From contig JAJQEU010000088.1 in assembly GCA_021201535.1 (NCBI GenBank), positions 1 through 45,929 of the forward strand: a stretch of 45,929 nt of DNA. Reading direction: 5' to 3'. Origin of the DNA: Clostridiales bacterium. Lineage in GTDB: Bacteria; Bacillota; Clostridia; Lachnospirales; Lachnospiraceae. The notes below the pieces were generated by a model. The model did not search any database. It saw only the letters and a program-made list of their open reading frames with translations, and was not told the DNA's origin. Of this stretch, positions 24,811-34,114 are shown piece by piece. Every line of letters starts with the position of its first letter. Positions within the stretch are counted from its first letter, which is position 1. The translations under genes were made by a program, and so were the position numbers.

Positions 24811-26364
24811 TTATAGGCAACTATCCTGTTTGACGAGCAGCGAGTGCCCCGTCATCTCCGCCGGCTGCCGAAGCCCCATCAGTTCAATCAGCGTCGGCAC
24901 AATATCCGCCAGGCAGCCGCCCTCCGCCAGCTTGCAGGAAGGATCGGCATTCACCAGAATGAACGGCACCTGATTCGTTGTGTGTGCGGTATGCGGTTTC
25001 CCCGTCTCGTAATCAATCATCTTCTCAGCGTTCCCGTGATCGGCGCAGACAAAGAGTATGCCATCCACCTCCCGGATCGCGTCGACCGCGTCGCCCACCA
25101 GGCTGTCCACGCGCTCCACCGCGGCGATGGCCGCCTCGAGCACGCCGGTATGCCCTACCATATCCGGATTCGCAAAGTTAATGATGATCACGTCATATCT
25201 GTCGGATTTGATCGCCTCGACCAGATCCATACCGACCTCGGGGGCACTCATCTCCGGCTTCAGATCGTAGGTAGCAACCTCCTTCGGGGATGCCACAAGC
25301 AGACGCGCCTCATCCACATTCGGCTCTTCCACGCCGCCGTTGAAGAAAAAGGTCACATGCGCGTACTTCTCGGTCTCCGCCAGACGAAGCTGCTTCTTTC
25401 CGGCTTTCGCCAGAAACTCTCCGAACGTGTTGACAATATTTTCCTTCTCAAAAGCGATGATCTTGTTCGGGATCGTCTCGTCATAATCCTTAAAGCAGAC
25501 ATAAGTCAGCCTCAGGAACTCTCTCTCAAATCCGGTAAAGGCATCATCACAGAATGCTCTGGTGATCTCCCGTGCACGATCCGGGCGGAAATTAAAGAAG
25601 ATTACGGAATCATTCTCCTTCACCAGGGACAGCGGCTGTCCGTTCTCGTCCGTGATCACCGTCGGGAGAACGAACTCATCCGTCACGCCCGCGTCGTAGG
25701 AATCCTGCATTGCCTGCACCGGACAGGTCGCCTGCACGCCAACGCCGGACACAAGGGAATCATATGCCTTCTGCACGCGGTCCCAGTTCGTGTCGCGATC
25801 CATGGCGTAATAGCGCCCGGACAGAGAAGCGATCCGGCCTACGCCGATTTCCTTTATTTTTTCACAAAGCTCTTCCACGTAGCCCTTCCCGGACGCCGGC
25901 GGGGTATCCCTGCCGTCCAGGAACGCGTGTATATACACGTTGGAGAGACCGTTTCGTTTCGCCATCTCCAGCAGGCCATACAGATGCGTGTTATGGCTGT
26001 GCACGCCGCCGTCGGAGAGCAGCCCCCACAGATGCAGATCGGAATCATGTTTTTTGCAGTTCTCCATCGCTGCCAGGAGAGCCTTATTTTCAAAGAAATC
26101 CCCGTCCTGAATGGATTTTGTGATGCGGGTCAGATCCTGGTAAATGATGCGGCCTGCCCCGATATTCATGTGTCCGACCTCGGAATTCCCCATCTGGCCG
26201 TCCGGAAGGCCTACCGCCAGGCCGGAGGCATTGCCCCGGACAAACGGGCATTCTCTCATCAGGCGGTCCATCACCGGCGTTTTGGCCATGGCGATAGCAT
26301 TGCCCTCCGGGTTATCATTGAGACCATAGCCGTCCAGAACCATTAAAACAACTGGTTTTTTCAT
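24811..26364 (-). CDS. gpmI: 2,3-bisphosphoglycerate-independent phosphoglycerate mutase
   Basis: 517 residues. It is an alkaline-phosphatase-superfamily metalloenzyme with two Mn sites. [19 protein letters not shown] holds the first metal Asp; the phosphorylated Ser lies in [15 protein letters not shown] (about 60-74); [24 protein letters not shown] and [11 protein letters not shown] complete the site. It interconverts 3- and 2-phosphoglycerate in glycolysis. It is downstream of gap, pgk and tpiA on the same strand, an arrangement common in Firmicutes. AAAGGAAAATATAT precedes the ATG. Confidence 0.96.
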   Translation of the reverse strand: MKKPVVLMVLDGYGLNDNPEGNAIAMAKTPVMDRLMRECPFVRGNASGLAVGLPDGQMGNSEVGHMNIGAGRIIYQDLTRITKSIQDGDFFENKALLAAMENCKKHDSDLHLWGLLSDGGVHSHNTHLYGLLEMAKRNGLSNVYIHAFLDGRDTPPASGKGYVEELCEKIKEIGVGRIASLSGRYYAMDRDTNWDRVQKAYDSLVSGVGVQATCPVQAMQDSYDAGVTDEFVLPTVITDENGQPLSLVKENDSVIFFNFRPDRAREITRAFCDDAFTGFEREFLRLTYVCFKDYDETIPNKIIAFEKENIVNTFGEFLAKAGKKQLRLAETEKYAHVTFFFNGGVEEPNVDEARLLVASPKEVATYDLKPEMSAPEVGMDLVEAIKSDRYDVIIINFANPDMVGHTGVLEAAIAAVERVDSLVGDAVDAIREVDGILFVCADHGNAEKMIDYETGKPHTAHTTNQVPFILVNADPSCKLAEGGCLADIVPTLIELMGLRQPAEMTGHSLLVKQDSCL

Positions 26365-26483
26365 ATATATTTTCCTTTATGTTTTTAATTGATAACAGAC
26401 GAACCCCAGACACAGTCCGACAAACAGGCGTACATTTTATAAAATGCACATGTTTTCGATCTGTCCCTGAGGTTCTTCCGACT

Positions 26484-27230
26484 TTAATAATTTACAATCG
26501 AACCAAAGTCAGCTTTGAGAGACGCTCCGCCCACCAGGCCGCCGTCAATATCCGGCTTGCCAAACAGCTCCGCCGCATTGCCCGCGTTCACGGAACCGCC
26601 GTACTGGATACGGATAGCCTCTGCGGTCGCCTCGTCATAAACCTCAGCGATGCACGCACGGATCGCGCCGCACACTTCCTCTGCCTGATCGGCCGTCGCT
26701 GTCTCGCCCGTCCCGATCGCCCAGATCGGCTCATAAGCGATCACCGCTGTCTTCGCCTGATCGGCCGTCACGTTCTGGAACGCGATTTTGATCTGCATGC
26801 GGATCCACTCGATGTAGATGCCCTGCTTCCTCTGGGTCAGCGTCTCGCCGCAGCAGATGATCGGTGTGAGGTCATGCTCAAATGCCTTCAGCACCTTTTT
26901 ATTCACGGTCTCATCCGTCTCCGCAAAGTATTCTCTCCGCTCAGAATGTCCGATGATGACATATTTCACGCCCGCGTCCACCAGCATGGCCGGAGCGATC
27001 TCGCCGGTGTAGGCACCCTTCTCCTCGTAGTACATATTCTCGGCGCCGATCTGGATATTGCTGCCCTTCGCAGCCTCCATCGCCGGGATAATATCGATGG
27101 CCGGTACGCAGAAAACCACATCCACATCGTCATTCGCCACCAGCGGTTTCAGTTCATTCACCAGGGCAACCGCCTCGCTCGGGGTTTTGTTCATCTTCCA
27201 GTTGCCCGCTATGATCATTCTTCTTGCCAT
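26484..27230 (-). CDS. tpiA: Triosephosphate isomerase
   Basis: 248 residues from ATG 27230, chosen for GAGGAG seven bases upstream. Catalytic residues are visible: Asn and Lys in AGNWKMNK, His in [10 protein letters not shown], and Glu in [11 protein letters not shown]. The phosphate-binding loop is [10 protein letters not shown] and [10 protein letters not shown]. It interconverts dihydroxyacetone phosphate and glyceraldehyde-3-phosphate. It lies between pgk and gpmI with modest spacers (about 166 and 119 bp), as part of the glycolytic cluster. Confidence 0.97.
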   Translation of the reverse strand: MARRMIIAGNWKMNKTPSEAVALVNELKPLVANDDVDVVFCVPAIDIIPAMEAAKGSNIQIGAENMYYEEKGAYTGEIAPAMLVDAGVKYVIIGHSERREYFAETDETVNKKVLKAFEHDLTPIICCGETLTQRKQGIYIEWIRMQIKIAFQNVTADQAKTAVIAYEPIWAIGTGETATADQAEEVCGAIRACIAEVYDEATAEAIRIQYGGSVNAGNAAELFGKPDIDGGLVGGASLKADFGSIVNY

Positions 27231-27397
27231 ATTCAATCTCCTCACTTTCCGTCTGCTTCATTTGCAGGGTTCCCGTCACACATACGGGTTATATGCACAA
27301 AACGATTCATATATTCATCTGTTTATCGTTCACCTGCTCCGCACGCCTGGTACAGCCGCATATGCAGCCATTCCGCACACGTCTGCACACAAACCGT

Positions 27398-28609
27398 TTA
27401 CCTGTCGTTCGCCGCCGCTACACCCGGAAGCTCCTTGCCCTCCAGGAACTCAAGGGAGGCGCCGCCGCCCGTGGAAATATGCGTCATCTGCGCGCCGAAG
27501 CCGAGCTGGTTGACAGCCGCCGCGGAATCGCCGCCGCCGATAATCGTCGTCGCGTCCGTCTCAGCCAGAGCCTTCGCCACCGCGATCGTGCCTGCCGCCA
27601 GGATCGGATTCTCAAACACGCCCATCGGTCCGTTCCAGACCACGGTCTTCGCGGACTTCACGGCGTCGGCGTAAAGCGCCTGTGTCTTCGGTCCGATATC
27701 CAGTCCCATCTTGTCGGACGGAATGGCATCCGCCGCAACGGCCTCGACCGGGATCTCCGCGTCAATCGGATCCGGAAAAGCGTCCGCAACGATCGTATCG
27801 ACCGGAAGCAGGAGCTTCTTGCCGAGCTGCTCCGCCTTATCCATCATTTCCTTACAATAATCGATCTTCGTCTCATCCAGCAAAGATGTGCCGGTCTCAT
27901 AACCCTTTGCCTTCTGGAAGGTGTACGCCATGCCGCCGCCGATGATCAGGGTGTCGCATTTCTCCAGGAGGTTGGAGATCACGTTTAGCTTGTCAGCCAC
28001 CTTCGCGCCGCCGAGAATGGCAACAAAAGGCCGCTCCGGTGTCTCCACCGCGTTGCCGAGGAAATCAATCTCCTTCTGCATCAGATATCCTACCACCGCT
28101 GTGTCAACAAGCTGCGCCACGCCGACATTCGAACAGTGAGCTCTGTGTGCGGTACCGAAAGCGTCGTTCACAAACACATCGCAGAGAGAAGCCAGGTCTT
28201 TTGAGAAAGCCTCGCCGTTCTTCGTCTCCTCCGGGCGGAAACGGGTGTTCTCGAGAAGAATCACATCGCCGTCCTGCATCGCCGCAACGGCCGCCTTCGC
28301 ATTCGGTCCGACCACCTCCGGATCTGCCGCAAACTTCACTTCCTGTCCGAGCAGCTCGGAAAGACGCGCCGCCACGGGAGCCAGTGTCTTTGTCTTTTTG
28401 TCCTCCTCCGTCTTAATCTTGCCGAGATGAGAGCAGAGAATCACTCTGCCGCCGTCGGCGATCAGCTTTTTGATCGTAGGGAGCGCCGCCACCAGACGAT
28501 TCTCGTCCGTGATCACGCCATCCTTTAAAGGTACGTTGAAATCACATCGGCAGAGAACCTTTAAGCCTTTTACATTGATGTCATCTACTGATTTTTTATT
28601 TAATCCCAT
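27398..28609 (-). CDS. pgk: Phosphoglycerate kinase
   Basis: 403 residues from ATG 28609, with AAAGGAG eight bases upstream. Family marks are [59 protein letters not shown] and [11 protein letters not shown]. The C-terminal [18 protein letters not shown] is the ADP/ATP loop. It makes ATP from 1,3-bisphosphoglycerate, right after Gap in the pathway and in the gene order. A strong terminator and two further stem-loops lie between gap and pgk, so pgk level may be set separately from gap. Confidence 0.97.
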   Translation of the reverse strand: MGLNKKSVDDINVKGLKVLCRCDFNVPLKDGVITDENRLVAALPTIKKLIADGGRVILCSHLGKIKTEEDKKTKTLAPVAARLSELLGQEVKFAADPEVVGPNAKAAVAAMQDGDVILLENTRFRPEETKNGEAFSKDLASLCDVFVNDAFGTAHRAHCSNVGVAQLVDTAVVGYLMQKEIDFLGNAVETPERPFVAILGGAKVADKLNVISNLLEKCDTLIIGGGMAYTFQKAKGYETGTSLLDETKIDYCKEMMDKAEQLGKKLLLPVDTIVADAFPDPIDAEIPVEAVAADAIPSDKMGLDIGPKTQALYADAVKSAKTVVWNGPMGVFENPILAAGTIAVAKALAETDATTIIGGGDSAAAVNQLGFGAQMTHISTGGGASLEFLEGKELPGVAAANDR

Positions 28610-28638
28610 AATAGAAACTCCTTTATATATCATCCAGT

Positions 28639-28716
28639 CGAGCAGGAGGCAGCTTTTGCCTCATACTCGCCGCGCGGGGTGCGGGCAGCTCAGCTGTCAT
28701 AGTCCTCTCGCACCCC
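28639..28716 (-). other. Two stem-loops in the gap-pgk spacer
   Basis: On the pgk-sense strand, a GC-rich hairpin (GGGGTGCG with CGCACCCC, 28709-28716 and 28676-28683) is followed by a second one built of CGAG/CTCG (28666-28669, 28639-28642) and GAGGCA/TGCCTC (28657-28662, 28646-28651). Neither has a T run. They lie between the gap terminator and the pgk ribosome binding site. A role in mRNA processing or pgk translation is possible. Confidence 0.6.
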
Positions 28717-28726
28717 TGTGCATCAT

Positions 28727-28757
28727 AAAAGGGTCCGGTCCTTAAATGACCGGACCC
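28727..28757 (-). terminator. Intrinsic terminator after gap
   Basis: On the minus strand a perfect 10-bp stem, GGGTCCGGTC (28748-28757) with GACCGGACCC (28731-28740), is followed by TTTTATG. It lies 77 bp after the gap stop and probably yields a separate abundant gap transcript, with partial read-through to pgk. Confidence 0.85.
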
Positions 28758-28833
28758 TTAAGAGTCTTTGCGTCAGGCTGTATCCAAAAAACCTATCGCG
28801 ATTACGTGTCTGTACAGCCGCTTTGATCTGAAA

Positions 28834-29847
28834 CTATGCCAGTTCTGCGAAGAACTTGATCGTGCGAACCATCTGGCTGGTATAGCTGTTCTCATTGTCA
28901 TACCAGGAAACAACCTGTACCTGTGTCGTGCCGTTATCCAGCGGAAGAACCATCGTCTGGGTCGCGTCGAACAGAGAACCGTAGGTCATACCGATGATAT
29001 CGCAGGAAACGATCTCATCCTCGTTGTAACCGAAGGACTCATTGGCTGCCGCTTTCATCGCTGCGTTGATCTCATCAACCGTCACGGCGCCTTCTACTAC
29101 TGCGTTCAGAATCGTGGTGGAACCGGTCGGAGTCGGTACACGCTGAGCAGCGCCGATCAGTTTGCCGGAAAGCTCCGGGATAACAAGACCGATGGCTTTC
29201 GCAGCGCCCGTGCTGTTAGGAACGATATTCACCGCGGCTGCGCGGGAGCGTCTCAGATCGCCCTTCCTCTGCGGTCCGTCCAGTGTCATCTGGTCGCCTG
29301 TGTAAGCGTGAATCGTGCACATAATACCGGTCTTGATCGGTGCGAGATTATTTAAAGCCTGTGCCATCGGAGCGAGGCAGTTCGTCGTACAGGAAGCAGC
29401 GGAAATAATGGTATCTTCAGCTTTCAGGATATTCTGGTTTACATTGTAAACAACGGTCGGAAGGTCATTGCCTGCCGGAGCAGAGATAACGACTTTCTTA
29501 GCGCCTGCGTTGATATGTGCCTGTGCTTTGGCTTTGGAGGTATAGAATCCGGAGCACTCCAGAACAACGTCAACATCCAGCTTACCCCACGGACAATTGT
29601 TTGCGTCCGGCTCAGCGTAGATCTTGATCTCCTGTCCGTCAACCGTGATGGAATCCTCACCTGCACAAACAGTGTCTGCTTTTGCGTATTTACCCTGAGA
29701 AGAGTCATACTTCAGTAAGTGTGCCAGCATCTTCGGGCTGGTCAGATCATTGATCGCCACGATCTCATATCCCTCTGCGCCAAACATCTGTCTGAAAGCC
29801 AGACGACCGATACGGCCAAAACCATTGATTGCAACTTTTACTGCCAT
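28834..29847 (-). CDS. gap: Glyceraldehyde-3-phosphate dehydrogenase (NAD)
   Basis: 337 residues. [20 protein letters not shown] is the NAD fold; the catalytic Cys lies in [17 protein letters not shown]; the catalytic His in [33 protein letters not shown] binds phosphate; [17 protein letters not shown] ends the protein. It oxidizes glyceraldehyde-3-phosphate to 1,3-bisphosphoglycerate. TAGGAGGAATGACAA precedes the ATG. It is the first gene of the glycolytic cluster. A TATAAT at 29866-29871 (minus) lies close upstream but has no convincing -35 box. Confidence 0.97.
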   Translation of the reverse strand: MAVKVAINGFGRIGRLAFRQMFGAEGYEIVAINDLTSPKMLAHLLKYDSSQGKYAKADTVCAGEDSITVDGQEIKIYAEPDANNCPWGKLDVDVVLECSGFYTSKAKAQAHINAGAKKVVISAPAGNDLPTVVYNVNQNILKAEDTIISAASCTTNCLAPMAQALNNLAPIKTGIMCTIHAYTGDQMTLDGPQRKGDLRRSRAAAVNIVPNSTGAAKAIGLVIPELSGKLIGAAQRVPTPTGSTTILNAVVEGAVTVDEINAAMKAAANESFGYNEDEIVSCDIIGMTYGSLFDATQTMVLPLDNGTTQVQVVSWYDNENSYTSQMVRTIKFFAELA

Positions 29848-30037
29848 TTGTCATTCCTCCTAGAAATTATATTAGGCTTAACCTGTCATATTAAGATATT
29901 GGATAAAATACCCAAGCCTTTACTATTTTAACCAATTCAGGCAGATTTTTCAATAGTTTTCCATGATATTTTAGATATTTTCGATTATCAGAGAAAATAC
30001 AATTTTACGGCCGGAGTGAGAACATTTTACCCCGTTT

Positions 30038-30066
30038 TTGACAAACAGGTAAAAATGATGTATGAT
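30038..30066 (+). promoter_or_regulatory. Promoter of the PHP phosphatase gene
   Basis: TTGACA (30038-30043) and TATGAT (30061-30066), spacer 17 bp. Transcription would begin about 40 bp upstream of the ATG at 30112. Confidence 0.85.
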
Positions 30067-30111
30067 GATGCCGCGTTTTTAAAGCTCATTTGGTTCTCGG
30101 AGGATTTTTCC

Positions 30112-30915
30112 ATGTTATGGGATACACATTTGCACACATCTTTCTCCGGCGACAGCGTCGCTGCCCCGGAGGACGTGATACAGAAGGCAATCGATCTGGA
30201 ACTTGACGGCATCTGCGTGACGGATCATCTGGATCTGGATTACCGGGAGGAGCCGGATCTGTTTCTGCTGGATCTTGACACCTATGTTCCGACCATCCGC
30301 CGTCTGAGTGAAAAGTACCGGCATACCATTCCCATCCGGACAGGCATCGAGCTGGGACTGCAGCCGCATCTCGCAAAAATCCACCGCGACCTGCTGGCAG
30401 CCCATGATTTCGATTTCGTCATCGGCTCCTCCCATGTCGTACACGGCGTCGATCCCTATTATCCGACATACTATAAGGGGCGCACGGAACGGGAAGCCTA
30501 TCTGGAATACTTTACATCCATTCCGGAAAACATCCGTGCCTTTGGTGATTTCGATGTCTACGGACACCTGGATTACGTTGTCCGCTACGGTCCGAATCAA
30601 AATGCGGATTACAGCTATGACGCTTACCGTGACATCATTGATACCATATTAAAGCTTCTGATTGAAAAAGGAAAGGGACTGGAGGTCAACACGGCGGGCT
30701 TCAAATACGGACTCGGACATCCGAACCCGACAGAGGATATTCTGAAACACTACCGAGAACTGGGCGGTGAGATTCTCACGATCGGATCTGACGCGCACCG
30801 GCCGGAGGATATTGCGTATGCATTCCGTCAAATCCCGGAGATTCTGAAAAGCTGCGGATTTTCGTGGTATACGGTATTCAGGAACCGGAAGCCGGAGTTC
30901 AAAAAATTGCCGTAA
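30112..30915 (+). CDS. PHP-domain phosphatase, histidinol-phosphatase type
   Basis: 267 residues from ATG 30112, preceded by GGAGGATTTTTCC; the upstream open frame covers the promoter and so is not coding. PHP metal-binding motifs are in order: WDTHLHTSFSGDS, GICVTDHLDLDY, RTGIELGL, VIGSSHVVHGVDPY, DVYGHLDYVVRYG and ILTIGSDAHRPED. Members of this HisJ/HisK-like family dephosphorylate histidinol phosphate. With hisC present at 10419-11480, a role in histidine synthesis is reasonable, though PHP proteins of this form sometimes act on other phosphates. It has its own promoter and is followed by a separately promoted gene. Confidence 0.85.
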   Translation: MLWDTHLHTSFSGDSVAAPEDVIQKAIDLELDGICVTDHLDLDYREEPDLFLLDLDTYVPTIRRLSEKYRHTIPIRTGIELGLQPHLAKIHRDLLAAHDFDFVIGSSHVVHGVDPYYPTYYKGRTEREAYLEYFTSIPENIRAFGDFDVYGHLDYVVRYGPNQNADYSYDAYRDIIDTILKLLIEKGKGLEVNTAGFKYGLGHPNPTEDILKHYRELGGEILTIGSDAHRPEDIAYAFRQIPEILKSCGFSWYTVFRNRKPEFKKLP

Positions 30916-30959
30916 ACGCTCCATTCATGACTTCTGAGCCCTGATATCGCATAAAATAA

Positions 30960-30988
30960 TTGCATCTGCACACAATATCTGTTATGAT
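30960..30988 (+). promoter_or_regulatory. Promoter of the Mop-domain gene
   Basis: TTGCAT (30960-30965), 17-bp spacer, TATGAT (30983-30988). An AAAAGGAGAGC ribosome binding site follows, just before the ATG at 31078. Confidence 0.75.
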
Positions 30989-31077
30989 AGGGAAGCCATG
31001 CGAAACACTGCACAGAAGCGTTTTTTCATCTGTACTGTTCGAATGACGACCCACACACTATAAAAGGAGAGCAGATT

Positions 31078-31491
31078 ATGATCAGTGCAAGAAACAAACT
31101 CAAAGGAACGATTACAGAAGTCAAAGAAGGCGCCGTGAACGGCATCGTGAAGCTCGCGCTTCCCGGCGGCAACAAGGTCAGCGCCACCATTTCCATGGAG
31201 TCCATCAAAGACCTCGACCTGAAGGCAGGCAAGGAAGCCACCGCCGTTGTCAAGGCGACTTCCGTCATGATGGCCAACAGTAAATTAAAGATCAGCGCAC
31301 GGAACCAGCTGACCGGCACCGTCTCCTCGATTGAGGAGGGCGCGGTGAACGCCATCGTAAAACTGGACGTGCCGGATGGCATCGGCATTACCTCCACCAT
31401 CTCCATCGAGGCCGTACACGATCTCGGTCTGGAGGTCGGCAAGGAAGCGACCGCGATCATCAAGGCGACCTCTGTCATGATCAGTGCCTAA
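31078..31491 (+). CDS. Tandem Mop-domain molbindin-like protein
   Basis: 137 residues made of two similar halves of about 68 residues, beginning ISARNKLKGTITEVKEGAVN and ISARNQLTGTVSSIEEGAVN, each with the KEATA(V/I)(V/I)KATSVM ending. This is the Mop (molybdate/tungstate-binding OB-fold) repeat, found alone in clostridial molbindins and at the C-terminus of ModE and ModC. Such proteins bind oxyanions as oligomers and may store or buffer them in the cytosol. The gene stands alone, with its own promoter and a strong terminator; no mod or Mo-cofactor gene is in the window. Confidence 0.92.
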   Translation: MISARNKLKGTITEVKEGAVNGIVKLALPGGNKVSATISMESIKDLDLKAGKEATAVVKATSVMMANSKLKISARNQLTGTVSSIEEGAVNAIVKLDVPDGIGITSTISIEAVHDLGLEVGKEATAIIKATSVMISA

Positions 31492-31534
31492 TCATTATTT
31501 AAAAATGTGCGTTCTCAGGTGCACCACTTTCAAA

Positions 31535-31561
31535 AAGAGGACTGCCGCAGGCAGTCCTCTT
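31535..31561. terminator. Bidirectional terminator between Mop and CocE-type genes
   Basis: A perfect 12-bp stem, AAGAGGACTGCC with GGCAGTCCTCTT, with a 3-base loop. A-rich sequence lies on the left and mixed T's on the right. It is better as a terminator for the minus-strand hydrolase (AAAAA at 31532-31536 gives a T run), and also ends the plus-strand Mop gene. Confidence 0.8.
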
Positions 31562-31636
31562 GTCAATAGAATATTTGTTCATTAGAATAAGCAATTGCAG
31601 GATACGATTCCATTGACAGATTCGTTTTATACCAAA

Positions 31637-33817
31637 TCACACTTCCGGTATCACCGGTATCTGCAAATAGGAAGGATAACTTTCTCCCGTATAAATCGTA
31701 TTCAGCGCACCCTCGCTATAATCATCCTGCGGATCAATTAGTTCCCCGGCACTGTTCTTCGGCATAATCACAAATTCCAGCCTCCATCCCCGTTTCAGTC
31801 TCGCCGTTGTTGGAAGAATTTCAACCTCCGCCTCTGTAATCTCGCCGGGATTCAGCTTCTGCACATCCTCCTTCCGGTGCGTATGATACGGCCGGTACTC
31901 AGTCCGCAGAGACTCGTCCTGTTTTCTGTGAGAGATTTTTAATCCTCCTTTTCCAACAGGAGTAGCCGGATTCAGATCCATGACAAACGGAATTCTGCAA
32001 CCTTCTTCATCCAGAACATATATATATGTCAGTACCGACATATCATTGTGAGTAGAGGAGACGAAAAGGTTCGCTTTGCAGTATCCGGCGATGGTCATAT
32101 CGCTTTTCAAAGGTTCTGTCGCAAACCGGGTCTCTTTCTCCTGATCAGCCGGATAGATAACCTGTCCGTCCGTTGCGGGAGTATCAGAAAGTTTGTGAAT
32201 TTCACTGTTCTCATTTTCCACATTTAAATATAATTTTCTGTATTCGGTTCTTGCAATCGGCCATTCATTTTCATCTTGCCAGTAGTAAGAACTGTAACCT
32301 GAACGTATCATCATGTGAATGGGTTTGAGCTGATCCAACTGTGTGTCTTCACCCTTCAGCCAGTGATCAAAGAATCTCTTATGTCTACTGAAGATGTGTT
32401 TTCCATACATCCAGTAATGTACGCCGACCTCAGACATAATATCCATATATTTATTCTCAATCGGTGTAGAAGAGTTGATGAAAATCTCACTGGTTCCTCT
32501 GGTATGGATGAATGCCTGTTCCAATGAGAGTGCGGTAAAATACGGAATCGAAATGTTCTCCGGATTTCCTTTCATAGCTATTTTTGAGTTTTCGTTAAAT
32601 ACCTCCGGTTCATCAAATTCATTTGCTGCAGCGACAACCGCCAGGTCATCACCCCGGAATTCTCCTTCACAGATTTTCGGGGTAAAGCCGAATTTATTCA
32701 GCAGACCGCCGAATCTACAGTAATCCCTCATGGGATCCATATCTCCGGCCAGCGGGATGAAGGCTTTCAGATGCGGTGGACATAAAGATGCTACATTAAA
32801 GGCGTTCATGGCATAGAAGGAACCGCCGTAAGTGCCTACATTTCCATTGGACCATTCCTGCGCGGCTGCCCACTCGATTGCGTCATAGTAATCTTCCGCC
32901 TCCGGGCGTCCGAACTGACAGTACTCACCGGGCGTTTTTCCCAGACCGCGGGAATCCGCGTGTATCACGACATATCCGTCCGGAACCCAGTCCATAACAT
33001 TCGCGCGCTCAAAGGTTTCGCTGATGTGTGTCAGCATCGGGTTCGGCACGGAGCCTGACGGAGGGAGTCCGGGAACCGCCGGGGTCGGGTCTCCTGCAGT
33101 CAGAGACGCGATGTGGAAGCTGATGTAATCTGTTTCTTCCGTGATGCCGCGGAAATATTCATCCTCCAACCGCGCGTGAAGCTCGGTTTCTTCCTCCGAG
33201 GTCTCCTTGCCTACCCAAAATGCTTTACCATACCCTCCGAAACTGATAATAACGGGATAATGTCCCTCTTTTTCCGGTTTAAAAATGTCCGCAAAAACAT
33301 AGCCGCCGTCCCGCATCGGAATTTTGACGTCTGTTTCTTTGATGATGCCGTAAATGGCGCGTCTCAGATAGTTTCTTGCTTTCGCGGGCGAAGCCAGCGT
33401 GCTGCCCAGTTCTGCCATAATCTTTTTCACGATCTCGTCTTCTGTGAAGAAATTTTCCGGCTGATTTAAATACAGTGTTTTCCTGTATTGATGGCATACA
33501 TCACGCACTTTATCTGTGATGTGGATGCCCTGTTCAATCTGATCTTCGGGGTTCAGGCTCAAGAGCAGCCGCGCCATATTGGTTACTTTTCGGTTGATGA
33601 TTTTGTCCGGGTTCCCCGCAACCTCAATGGATAAATCAGCAGGCGTCAGCTTCGGCATGGCCAGAGAGGAGCCGAGAATGAAACCACCGATAGAAAAGGT
33701 AACTGTCTCGCCTTCCTGATAGCGAAACGTACCGATTTCGTCCGTCCGTCCGGACTGTGTCTGTGTTTCGTAGTCCAATCCACAGATTGGAGTAATTAAA
33801 AATCTTCCGGTTGCCAT
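31637..33817 (-). CDS. CocE/NonD family alpha/beta hydrolase with unusual N-terminal domain
   Basis: 726 residues, CGGAGGAAAAACAT before the ATG. The C-terminal part, from about residue 160 (TDVKIPMRDGGYVFADIFKP), is a CocE/X-Pro dipeptidyl peptidase-like hydrolase. The nucleophile Ser 333 lies in GTYGGSFYAMNAF, the oxyanion region in HADSRGLGKTPGEY, and FFDHWLKGEDT leads into a jelly-roll-type C-terminal domain. Substrates of this family include esters, amides and proline peptides. The first 60 residues (GRFLITPICGLDYETQTQSG, then GETVTFSIGGFILG) match a small beta domain I know mainly from Gram-negative lipoproteins, yet there is no signal peptide. About 100 helical residues separate the two. 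Codons look more A/T-rich than those of neighbours, hinting at transfer. Confidence 0.85.
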   Translation of the reverse strand: MATGRFLITPICGLDYETQTQSGRTDEIGTFRYQEGETVTFSIGGFILGSSLAMPKLTPADLSIEVAGNPDKIINRKVTNMARLLLSLNPEDQIEQGIHITDKVRDVCHQYRKTLYLNQPENFFTEDEIVKKIMAELGSTLASPAKARNYLRRAIYGIIKETDVKIPMRDGGYVFADIFKPEKEGHYPVIISFGGYGKAFWVGKETSEEETELHARLEDEYFRGITEETDYISFHIASLTAGDPTPAVPGLPPSGSVPNPMLTHISETFERANVMDWVPDGYVVIHADSRGLGKTPGEYCQFGRPEAEDYYDAIEWAAAQEWSNGNVGTYGGSFYAMNAFNVASLCPPHLKAFIPLAGDMDPMRDYCRFGGLLNKFGFTPKICEGEFRGDDLAVVAAANEFDEPEVFNENSKIAMKGNPENISIPYFTALSLEQAFIHTRGTSEIFINSSTPIENKYMDIMSEVGVHYWMYGKHIFSRHKRFFDHWLKGEDTQLDQLKPIHMMIRSGYSSYYWQDENEWPIARTEYRKLYLNVENENSEIHKLSDTPATDGQVIYPADQEKETRFATEPLKSDMTIAGYCKANLFVSSTHNDMSVLTYIYVLDEEGCRIPFVMDLNPATPVGKGGLKISHRKQDESLRTEYRPYHTHRKEDVQKLNPGEITEAEVEILPTTARLKRGWRLEFVIMPKNSAGELIDPQDDYSEGALNTIYTGESYPSYLQIPVIPEV

Positions 33818-33832
33818 ATGTTTTTCCTCCGT

Positions 33833-33921
33833 TTCTGATGAAAGTATCTTATAAAAATGTTCTTACATCTCGAATCCTGATAGATATATTTTATTTTTTT
33901 CTGAAGATTTTTTCATCAGAA
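33833..33921. promoter_or_regulatory. 11-bp inverted repeat flanking the hydrolase leader
   Basis: TTCTGATGAAA (33833-33843) and TTTCATCAGAA (33911-33921) are perfect inverted copies with 67 bp between. They bracket the likely promoter region of the CocE-type gene. They could be paired operator half-sites that allow DNA looping, or the ends of a stem in the leader RNA. I could not pick a convincing promoter within. Confidence 0.5.
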
Positions 33922-34017
33922 TATGATACAATATTATGACACAGAAAATTGTACAAACATACAAACGATTTGTTCAGAAATGCCTACCTCTCTTGCACCA
34001 GGTTATACGAATATACA

Positions 34018-34109
34018 GGGTCAGACCCCGGAAAAAAAGTATAAACTTTTCCAGATTATAATTTATATAATTTTAAGAAAGTTTATAAATTCTTACCGGG
34101 GTCTGACCC
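34018..34109. repeat. 92-bp palindromic MITE/REP-like element
   Basis: Three concentric inverted repeats share one dyad at about 34063.5: a 14-bp GC-rich outer pair (34018-34031 and 34096-34109, containing GGGTCAGACCCC), ATAAACTTT with AAAGTTTAT (34041-34049, 34078-34086), and an AT-rich centre ATTATA/TATAAT. The unpaired spacers are both 9 bp. The GGGTCAGACCCC motif recalls REP-like ends associated with Y1 transposases in other bacteria. It begins 5 bp after the beta-galactosidase stop and could double as its terminator. No transposase is in the window. Confidence 0.75.
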
Positions 34110-34114
34110 CAATT

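Noticed and set aside
24844-26346. A 500-codon plus-strand open frame opposite gpmI
   Set aside because: Shadow of the conserved gpmI frame; Arg/His-rich with no domain pattern.
29866-29871. TATAAT ahead of gap as the main promoter
   Set aside because: No acceptable -35 box lies 16-18 bp upstream, and it is almost on the ribosome binding site; the true promoter could not be fixed by eye.
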